A stretch of 5,251 bases of DNA from Chlamydiae bacterium RIFCSPHIGHO2_12_FULL_27_8. GTDB lineage: Bacteria; Chlamydiota; Chlamydiia; Chlamydiales; SM23-39. Below are positions 1-5,251 of this stretch, piece after piece. The DNA lies in contig MGLU01000086.1 of assembly GCA_001796155.1 (NCBI GenBank), positions 1,204 through 6,454 on the forward strand. Reading direction: 5' to 3'. The translations under genes were made by a program, and so were the position numbers. Under the pieces are notes generated by a model, which made no database searches, had not been told where the DNA came from, and saw only the letters and a program-made list of their open reading frames with translations. Every line of letters starts with the position of its first letter. Within the stretch, counting starts at the first letter, position 1.

Positions 1-1
1 T

Positions 2-1183
2 TTTTTTTTGATTTACTTTAATATCTTTTAAGCAGTATAAACAAAAATTTTCTATAGCATCACTCAAAATAGTAATAGATTGAATCATATTATGAATAAT
101 TAAACTTTTATTTACATTAAGCTGCAGATTCCCAAGAAGTGCTCCTAATGAAATACTCTTGTCATTACCAAGAACCTGCATGGAAACGATTTTTAATATT
201 TCAAGCTGGGAAGGATTAATTTTACCGGGCATTATTGATGAACCGGGTTCATTTGCCGGTAATATTAACTCATTTATTCCTGCACTTGGACCGGATGCTA
301 AAAAATTTATGTCAGATGTAATTTTTATTAAAGAAATTGCCAGATGTTTTAAATTCGAACTAATACTAACTATCTGATCCACAAACGCTATATCATGAAA
401 TTTATTTTTACTTTCCATGAAATTTTCTTGTAATAAATTAGATAATTCAGAAATAGCCTTTTGGGAAAAATTTTTGTGAGCATTCAACCCGGTCCCTACA
501 GCTGTACCGCCTAAAGGCATATACAAAAGCCTTTTTATCGAAATTTCCAAGTTCTCTAAAATTTCATGTATAGATGAATGAAATGAGAAAAACATCTGCC
601 CAATAGTCATAGGAACTGCATCCATAAGATGAGTTCTTCCTACAGTTATAACATCACTAAATTCCTGCCCTTTTTTATAAAAATTTTCTTCCAATTTTTT
701 TAATGCAGGAACCAATTTTTTTTTCAAAAGTAAAAATGTACAAAGATTATTAGCTGATGGAATGACATCGTTTGTTGATTGCCCTAAATTAACATCATCA
801 TTTGGATGAAGAGGTTTTTTTGATCCAATTTCAAAATTTTTTTTATGTGAAGCAATATTTGCAATAACTTCATTAATATTCATGTTTAATGCAGTTGTAG
901 CACCACCTAGCCAAGTGGATAGTGGAAAATGTTCATCATGCTTTTTATTTATTATTTCATCGCAAATATCCGCTATCAACTTATATTTTTCATCTGAAAT
1001 TAAATCTAGATAGTTATTTGCTCTAGCACATGCTTTTTTTATATAAGCAAGAGCATAAACTATTTCAAGAGGCATTTTTTCTCTTCCAATATTAAAATAA
1101 TTTAAGCTTCTTTGTGTAGAAGTACCCCACATTTTATTTATTGGAATACTTACTTCTCCAAGCGAATCTGTTTCTTTTCTCAT
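2..1183 (-). CDS. fumC: Class II fumarase-like lyase (3'-truncated by window edge)
   Basis: Probable class II fumarate hydratase, interconverting fumarate and malate in the cytoplasm as a homotetramer, from the fumarase/aspartase superfamily. I read 394 uninterrupted codons from the ATG at 1183 to the left edge with no stop. A typical enzyme is about 460 residues, so some 65 C-terminal residues lie outside. Motifs in order: GTSTQRSL near the start, HPNDDVN (126-132), GQSTND (134-139), GRTHLMDAVP (182-191) with catalytic-type T184 and H185, GGTAVGTGLNAH (225-236), and the superfamily signature GSSIMPGKINP (314-324) with the catalytic Ser equivalent S315, K321 and N323. MPGK followed by NPSQ favours fumarase over aspartase, which usually has MPAK and NPV. 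The NDDVN and QSTND wording is shared with aspartases and some divergent fumarases, so ammonia-lyase activity is not excluded. It starts 6 nt after atpK. Confidence 0.88.
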   Translation of the reverse strand, partial: MRKETDSLGEVSIPINKMWGTSTQRSLNYFNIGREKMPLEIVYALAYIKKACARANNYLDLISDEKYKLIADICDEIINKKHDEHFPLSTWLGGATTALNMNINEVIANIASHKKNFEIGSKKPLHPNDDVNLGQSTNDVIPSANNLCTFLLLKKKLVPALKKLEENFYKKGQEFSDVITVGRTHLMDAVPMTIGQMFFSFHSSIHEILENLEISIKRLLYMPLGGTAVGTGLNAHKNFSQKAISELSNLLQENFMESKNKFHDIAFVDQIVSISSNLKHLAISLIKITSDINFLASGPSAGINELILPANEPGSSIMPGKINPSQLEILKIVSMQVLGNDKSISLGALLGNLQLNVNKSLIIHNMIQSITILSDAIENFCLYCLKDIKVNQKK

Positions 1184-1188
1184 AAAAA

Positions 1189-1192
1189 CCTA
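1189..1192 (-). promoter_or_regulatory. Weak Shine-Dalgarno-like site for the lyase gene, overlapping the atpK stop
   Basis: The minus strand reads TAGG, whose TAG is the atpK stop codon, followed by five T and then the ATG at 1183. Translation of the lyase is probably coupled to termination of atpK, and weaker than that of atpK itself. Confidence 0.45.
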
Positions 1193-1612
1193 CAAAAGTA
1201 AAATGGCAAATACAAATGCAAACAATGCAAATGATTCAATAATCCCTAGTGCTGCTGCAGTTTTACCAAAAATTGCAGGCTGTTTACCGGTCGCTTGAAT
1301 TGCAGTTGCAGCAGCCTTTCCCTGATAGATTGATGAAAACATAATTGCAAGGCCAACAAAAAACCCAATACCTATTGCCGAAAGTGCAGATACCTTTCCG
1401 GCTAATATAGCATTTCTCATCAATATCATTAAAACAAATCCATAAATTGATTGAGATGAAGGCATGGCACTTAGCCCGATAAACTTTCCATGACCCTCTG
1501 CAACATGCGTCATAACACCGTGAGAAGCCATCCCTGCTATACCGCAGCCAATTGCACTGCCAACACAACCAAGACCCAATACTATACCGGGCCCAACCAT
1601 CGTATAATCCAT
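1190..1612 (-). CDS. atpK: V/A-type ATPase subunit K (rotor ring proteolipid)
   Basis: This 140-residue, four-helix proteolipid has two fused hairpins, each a copy of the two-helix c unit. It forms the ion-carrying rotor ring in the membrane. Helix 1 is the glycine-rich GPGIVLGLGCVGSAIGCGIAG (about 7-27). Helix 2 follows the MPSSQSIYG motif (50-58), helix 3 covers about 77-96, and helix 4 holds the ion-binding glutamate E126 in IIESFALFAF. The first hairpin has Q54 where the second has E126, so there is one carboxylate per four helices, as in V-type rings. M50, S53, Q54, Y57, Q97 and E126 align by motif with the sodium ligands of Enterococcus hirae NtpK, with Ser replacing Thr. The ATG at 1612 is preferred over the Met at residue 5 because AGAGG lies 6 nt upstream. 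The gene starts 13 nt after atpI and ends in TAG. Na+ coupling is inferred, not shown. Confidence 0.96.
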   Translation of the reverse strand: MDYTMVGPGIVLGLGCVGSAIGCGIAGMASHGVMTHVAEGHGKFIGLSAMPSSQSIYGFVLMILMRNAILAGKVSALSAIGIGFFVGLAIMFSSIYQGKAAATAIQATGKQPAIFGKTAAALGIIESFALFAFVFAILLL

Positions 1613-1618
1613 AATTTT

Positions 1619-1623
1619 CCTCT
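1619..1623 (-). promoter_or_regulatory. Strong Shine-Dalgarno site for atpK
   Basis: The minus strand reads AGAGG, 6 nt before the ATG at 1612, and fills most of the 13-nt atpI-atpK gap. It is the best ribosome binding site in the window, which fits the need for many K copies per enzyme. It also fixes the start at Met1 rather than the Met at residue 5. Confidence 0.7.
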
Positions 1624-1625
1624 TT

Positions 1626-3530
1626 TTATTTAAATAGTTTTAATGGGTTAAATAATTTACCATCTCCTTCAAAGCAGTAATGATACCATTCTATAAAATT
1701 TAAACGAAGCCCATGTATCACTCCGCCCATAACACAAAGGATCAAATTAATAATATGCCCAAAAATAATTATTATAAAACCAATTCCAATTCCAAATTTT
1801 AAACCAAGATTGTTAAAAGTTTCAGCCATTATCATTCCGGCTAGAGCAAGTGCATATAGTCGTAAATAAGACAATACATCAGCAAAAATTTGTATCATAT
1901 TAGTAAGATCAATAAAACCTTTTAATTTTTTTTGTATTAAAGCAAGAATCAAAGCTATTGATAATCCGGAAAAAAGCAAAATTTCACCGATTTGAAATGC
2001 TAAAGGTTTTTGTAAAATATTTAAAAAATGAATAAATGAAGTTGCATCCACAATAGATGGAAAATATAAATATCCCCCTATCATAAAAATTACCCAGCCT
2101 ATAGAAGGAAAATTTCTAAAAAAATATCTTAATAGAGAAAATGATATATGAATTAATCCAATAAAAAGAGAGAATTCTAATAAAACATTTTTCTTAAAAT
2201 CTTCCAAAGGCTCATAAATTTTTATGTTATTATCAACTTTTGAGGCTAAAGATAAAAACTCTTTTGGATTTGAAGTTTTTTGAACAATTGGATAGTTTTC
2301 TACAATTTCTTTATAAACATCATCTTTTTGTTTTATATGATATGCAGCTTTTTTTTCAGCAAAATAATTTATTAAAATAAATTTTTCATTATTTTTTCCA
2401 TAATCAAACCCAATTCCAAAAAATGTTCCTGTTAATATTCCCCAAATTATTGTCGATATCGATAATATATATGTAAGTTTGATAAATCTTTGAAATACAT
2501 ATGACTTTATTTTTACAAATCTATGCATCAAAACACCAATCAACAAATAAACAAACCCATAACCTGCATCAGAAATAATCACTGCAAAGAAAATAGCAAA
2601 AAATATTAACACCCATAAAGATGGATCTTTATCTGTATAGGCAGGTATATCATAAATATTAACTAAATCTTCACCAATTTTAGATAAATTCTTGTTTTCC
2701 AGATAAGTAGGAATTTTATCATTTTTTTCGAATGTAATTTCTGCATAGTTAATTGAAAAAGATTTTAATAAAATCTCTAATTGCAACATTTTATTTTTAG
2801 GAACATACCCTTCAATATAAAAAATAGATCTATCCAGTTCAAAAAAAGCCTCAGATTTAGCCAAGTTTAAATTTGAAATATTAAATTCTTTAGAAAGATC
2901 TTTTGTAAGATATTCCAGATATTTACAGAAACTCAATAAATCTGTGTGAGCTTTAGAATTTTTTTTATCTATCAAAATTTCTTTTTCTTTTAAAAAATCT
3001 AATGAATCTTGAATAACAACTTCTATCATGTTTGGATAAGTCTTTCTTTCTTTATTAATAGCTATAAAATAATCAAGATCGAATGCACTAGCAATATAAA
3101 TCAAATCATCCGAAAGTTTTGTTTTGTCCTTTTTAGTTCTTTTGATTGTAAAAAATTGTACAACCCTATGTATCTCTTTTTCGAGTCTTAAAACATCCTC
3201 AACCGAAAAATTGCCAAAAGGTGAAATTATAGATATTTCTAATTTCAAAATTCTTTTTTCTTCTTCATACTTTTGAATAGCATTATTTAACTCTAAAATC
3301 TGATTGACAATGATTTTTGAAGGCAATATCTCATCAGCTTGTTTTACTCTTGGAAACTGTTTTAGAATTTTAATTGCAGAGAGATAGCTTTTAAGTTCAT
3401 CCGGAAGTTTATATATTTTTTTTCTTCTAGAAATAAATTCAATAAATCCTTCTTCCTGGACACTCTTAAAAAAGCTGTCCAATTGATCTTTTATTCCATA
3501 AAAAATAATTTTTTTAACTTTAACTAACAT
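1626..3530 (-). CDS. atpI: V/A-type ATPase subunit I (membrane stator, a-subunit homologue)
   Basis: This 634-residue protein joins the peripheral stalks to the membrane and provides the two ion half-channels beside the K ring. The N-terminal half (about 1-300) is soluble, lysine- and glutamate-rich and partly coiled-coil. It contains the SPFGNF element typical of subunit I. The membrane half starts at the hydrophobic run beginning at W306 and includes SDAGYG (320-325), followed by several further hydrophobic helices. A hydrophilic loop of about 70 residues (376-447), probably outside the membrane, separates early and later helices. Near the end lie SYLRLYALALAG with R557, and HGLRLNFIEWY with R609, followed by a short FxGxGxxFxP tail. 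Conserved arginines in these positions serve ion transfer in studied homologues. The ATG at 3530 is supported by AAAAGG 6 nt upstream, inside atpD. The stop is TAA. Length and motifs are normal. Confidence 0.95.
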   Translation of the reverse strand: MLVKVKKIIFYGIKDQLDSFFKSVQEEGFIEFISRRKKIYKLPDELKSYLSAIKILKQFPRVKQADEILPSKIIVNQILELNNAIQKYEEEKRILKLEISIISPFGNFSVEDVLRLEKEIHRVVQFFTIKRTKKDKTKLSDDLIYIASAFDLDYFIAINKERKTYPNMIEVVIQDSLDFLKEKEILIDKKNSKAHTDLLSFCKYLEYLTKDLSKEFNISNLNLAKSEAFFELDRSIFYIEGYVPKNKMLQLEILLKSFSINYAEITFEKNDKIPTYLENKNLSKIGEDLVNIYDIPAYTDKDPSLWVLIFFAIFFAVIISDAGYGFVYLLIGVLMHRFVKIKSYVFQRFIKLTYILSISTIIWGILTGTFFGIGFDYGKNNEKFILINYFAEKKAAYHIKQKDDVYKEIVENYPIVQKTSNPKEFLSLASKVDNNIKIYEPLEDFKKNVLLEFSLFIGLIHISFSLLRYFFRNFPSIGWVIFMIGGYLYFPSIVDATSFIHFLNILQKPLAFQIGEILLFSGLSIALILALIQKKLKGFIDLTNMIQIFADVLSYLRLYALALAGMIMAETFNNLGLKFGIGIGFIIIIFGHIINLILCVMGGVIHGLRLNFIEWYHYCFEGDGKLFNPLKLFK

Positions 3531-4125
3531 TTGCTGCCTTTTTTAATTTTGCAACTTTAGCTTGCGAAACCGCTGCCAGTTCCTGATCCGATAAAAATAT
3601 TTTAATTTTTTTAATATTACGTTCAGTTCTAGGTATCAAAATTTTTTCAAATAAATTTACCCTTATTGAAACATCTTTCAATTCTTTCATAAGTGCCATT
3701 TTTTTTTCATTTTCAACATTTATTTTTTCAGAAATGGAAATAAGATTCATTATTTTTAAAATCACTTCATCAAAATAAATAGGTGTATCCAATAAAAAAT
3801 ATTCTTCTTTTTCAAATACAACTCTTTCAAATTTTGGAATTTCAACTCCGGCTATATTTTCATAGGATTTTGAAACATGATCAATTTTTACAAAGTTTAA
3901 TGGATTTAATGAATTTTTTGAGGTTAATATTGAACAAAAATCATATGTTTCAGTTTTAATTTTAATCTTTTCTTTGTTCAATTTATCGATTTCATTTGTT
4001 GTTTGATTCACTTCAACCATCAGTAATGTTTTTTTTAACCGGAGTGTCGGAAGATATGTATTGAGCTGCTTTAAAAGGTTTTGCTGGTCTCTAAGACCAT
4101 TTTTGGTCATTTTAAAATCATCCAT
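3520..4125 (-). CDS. atpD: V/A-type ATPase subunit D (central rotor shaft)
   Basis: Subunit D is the long antiparallel coiled-coil shaft that turns inside the A3B3 head and couples ATP hydrolysis or synthesis to rotation of the membrane ring. The product is 201 residues, normal for the family. An N-terminal helix carries TKNGL (7-11) and YLPTLRLKK (24-32). A central segment, about 70-120, includes [10 protein letters not shown]. The C-terminal helix carries [12 protein letters not shown] (155-166) and ends in [10 protein letters not shown] (187-196), both typical of this subunit. I chose the ATG at 4125, which overlaps atpB by 8 nt, because AAAGAG lies 7 nt upstream and because relatives also begin a few residues before the TKN motif. 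A TTG at 4155 would add ten residues without family support. The ATG at 4110 is possible but has a poorer upstream signal. The gene overlaps atpI by 11 nt, which suggests translational coupling. Confidence 0.95.
   Translation of the reverse strand: MDDFKMTKNGLRDQQNLLKQLNTYLPTLRLKKTLLMVEVNQTTNEIDKLNKEKIKIKTETYDFCSILTSKNSLNPLNFVKIDHVSKSYENIAGVEIPKFERVVFEKEEYFLLDTPIYFDEVILKIMNLISISEKINVENEKKMALMKELKDVSIRVNLFEKILIPRTERNIKKIKIFLSDQELAAVSQAKVAKLKKAANVS
3537..3542 (-). promoter_or_regulatory. Shine-Dalgarno-like site for atpI
   Basis: The minus strand reads AAAAGG, 6 nt before the ATG at 3530. It lies within the last codons of atpD, consistent with ribosomes re-initiating across the 11-nt overlap. 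Confidence 0.6.
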
Positions 4126-5251
4126 AGATCTTCTCTTTAGTCCAGTACTTATCAACTAAAGCCTTTTTCATTGCAATCTCTTCTATATTAAAACATTCGC
4201 TCAAAATTGACCATCCTAGATCTAATCCTTCATTAAGAGTTATATTTACATTCAAATCCATCATTTTGCTTTCAAATAAATAACAATACTTCAAAAGTTT
4301 TTCATCATATGCAGAGATTTTAAAACCCATACTTTGTCTCTCTTTAGCTTTTTTAGAATCTGCATATAGTCTTATCATTGTATTTGCAAGCTCTGAGTGA
4401 TCTTCTCTTGTAACTTTGCCAATAACATTCTGTTTTAATCTTGAAAGCGATCCAAATGGATCTATTCTTCCCTCATGAAGATAATACTGACCTTCAGTAA
4501 TATATCCGGTATTATCAGGAATAGGATGCGTTACATCTCCACCCGGCATTGTTGTTACAGATACTATAGTTATAGAACCGCCATTTTCAATATCAACTGC
4601 CTTTTCATATCTCGAAGCCAAATCAGAGTATAATGAACCCGGATACCCCCTATTAGATGGAATCTGATCCATAGTAATTGATATCTCTTTTATTGCATCT
4701 GCAAAAGCAGACATATCAGTCAATAACACTAAAACATCTTTACCGATAAGTGCAAATTTTTCAGCACTTGCAAGTGCCATATCGGGCACAAGAAGACATT
4801 CGACCGCAGGATCTGTTGCTAAATGAATAAACATTGAAGTTTTATCAAAACTTGCCGATCTTTCAGCATTGGTTATAAACTCTCTAAAATCATCAAATCT
4901 AAGACCCATTCCTCCAATAATAATTATATCCGCATCAGTCTGGTTTGCAATCCTCATCAAAAGCTGATTATATGGTTCTCCTGCAATTGAAAATATAGGT
5001 ATTTTTTGTGATTTAACAAGACAGTTAAATAAATCTATCATAGGTATATTAGTTCTAATAATATCTTTTGGAATTATTCTTTTAACAGGATTGAAAGATG
5101 GCATATTTATATTAATTTTTTCGCCTACTATTTCAGTTCCGCCATCAATCGGTTCTCCTGTACCGGAAAAACATCTTCCAAGGAGAGCTTCAGAAAAGGT
5201 TGCCTGCATTTGCCTGTTTAAAAATGTAACCTTATCTCCGGTAGATATTCC
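4118..5251 (-). CDS. atpB: V/A-type ATPase subunit B (5'-truncated by window edge)
   Basis: Non-catalytic subunit of the soluble V1/A1 head, alternating with subunit A in a hexamer that makes or hydrolyses ATP at the A/B interfaces on the cytoplasmic side. The frame is open to the right edge: codons before the internal Met at 5209 read [14 protein letters not shown], a family-conserved stretch. The true start is therefore outside, with roughly 60 residues missing from a protein usually about 435 long; 377 residues are visible. Landmarks, numbered from the window edge: GEPIDGG near 32-38, [12 protein letters not shown] near 65-76, a degenerate P-loop region ([15 protein letters not shown], near 88-102) lacking GKT as expected for [12 protein letters not shown] near 176-186, [20 protein letters not shown] near 199-218, and [11 protein letters not shown] near 245-255. 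The stop is TGA, and the end overlaps atpD by 8 nt. The sequence is closest, from memory, to chlamydial and spirochaetal AtpB. The family call is secure. Confidence 0.97.
   Translation of the reverse strand, partial: GISTGDKVTFLNRQMQATFSEALLGRCFSGTGEPIDGGTEIVGEKININMPSFNPVKRIIPKDIIRTNIPMIDLFNCLVKSQKIPIFSIAGEPYNQLLMRIANQTDADIIIIGGMGLRFDDFREFITNAERSASFDKTSMFIHLATDPAVECLLVPDMALASAEKFALIGKDVLVLLTDMSAFADAIKEISITMDQIPSNRGYPGSLYSDLASRYEKAVDIENGGSITIVSVTTMPGGDVTHPIPDNTGYITEGQYYLHEGRIDPFGSLSRLKQNVIGKVTREDHSELANTMIRLYADSKKAKERQSMGFKISAYDEKLLKYCYLFESKMMDLNVNITLNEGLDLGWSILSECFNIEEIAMKKALVDKYWTKEKIYG
4133..4138 (-). promoter_or_regulatory. Shine-Dalgarno-like site for atpD
   Basis: On the minus strand this reads AAAGAG, 7 nt before the ATG at 4125 and inside the end of atpB. 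It decides the atpD start in favour of 4125 over the TTG at 4155 and the ATG at 4110. An overlapping GAGAAG lies closer, 4 nt from the ATG. Confidence 0.6.

Noticed and set aside
1..9. Run of T at the left edge as a possible terminator
   Set aside because: It is in frame as Lys-Lys codons of the lyase on the minus strand, with no hairpin beside it. The gene should continue about 65 codons further.
159..377. Plus-strand open frame of 72 codons
   Set aside because: It lies antisense to the signature region of the fumarase-like gene, which reads continuously on the other strand. The product shows no recognisable features.
1..1183. Possible pseudogene or gene-free region left of atpK
   Set aside because: Reading the minus-strand frame codon by codon from 1183 to the left edge shows no stop or frameshift and all fumarase motifs in order. 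It is an intact gene cut by the window edge.
1284..1568. Minus-strand open frame of 94 codons inside atpK
   Set aside because: Out-of-frame shadow of atpK. The product is rich in Cys and Trp, unlike any neighbour, and the start has no supporting context.
3009..3191. Plus-strand open frame of 60 codons
   Set aside because: Antisense to the conserved coding frame of atpI, with no ribosome binding site or family likeness.
4126..4155. Extended atpD start at the TTG at 4155
   Set aside because: It would add ten residues and deepen the atpB overlap to 38 nt. Family members start near the ATG at 4125, which has a better ribosome binding site.
5207..5209. ATG at 5209 as the start of atpB
   Set aside because: The frame stays open to the edge, and the preceding codons match the conserved N-terminal domain ([10 protein letters not shown]), so this Met is internal.

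Overview
The window is a tightly packed, AT-rich (about 30% G+C by eye), entirely minus-strand bacterial gene cluster. Read in the direction of transcription (right to left) it carries the B, D, I and K subunit genes of a V/A-type ATPase, followed by a class II fumarase-like lyase. Both end genes are cut by the window: the B subunit lacks its N-terminus at the right edge, and the lyase lacks its C-terminus at the left edge.

Layout: 5251-4118 atpB (partial), 4125-3520 atpD, 3530-1626 atpI, 1612-1190 atpK, 1183-2 fumarase-like gene (partial). atpB/atpD overlap by 8 nt and atpD/atpI by 11 nt. atpI and atpK are 13 nt apart, and atpK and the lyase gene 6 nt apart. Each gene has a purine-rich Shine-Dalgarno-like stretch just upstream. 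No promoter, terminator, RNA gene, repeat, mobile element or CRISPR array is visible, and there is no gene-free stretch longer than 13 nt. The operon almost certainly continues to the right (the A and E subunit genes are expected there) and at least to the end of the lyase on the left.

Working together: B (with A, outside the window) forms the soluble head, D the central shaft, I the membrane stator with the ion half-channels, and K the rotor ring. The K subunit keeps the residues that ligate Na+ in the Enterococcus hirae ring, so a sodium-coupled enzyme is plausible. The lyase probably interconverts fumarate and malate. Its position directly after atpK is the least expected part of the layout.

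Organism: from remembered family sequences, the B, D and K proteins resemble those of Chlamydiae and, slightly less, Spirochaetes. Both groups carry V-type ATPase operons ending in B-D-I-K. The low G+C and the lyase neighbour do not match the well-known chlamydial order I remember, so an AT-rich environmental chlamydia or a spirochete-like lineage is my guess, not a demonstrated assignment. I found no clearly undescribed system here; the gene set is recognisable throughout.
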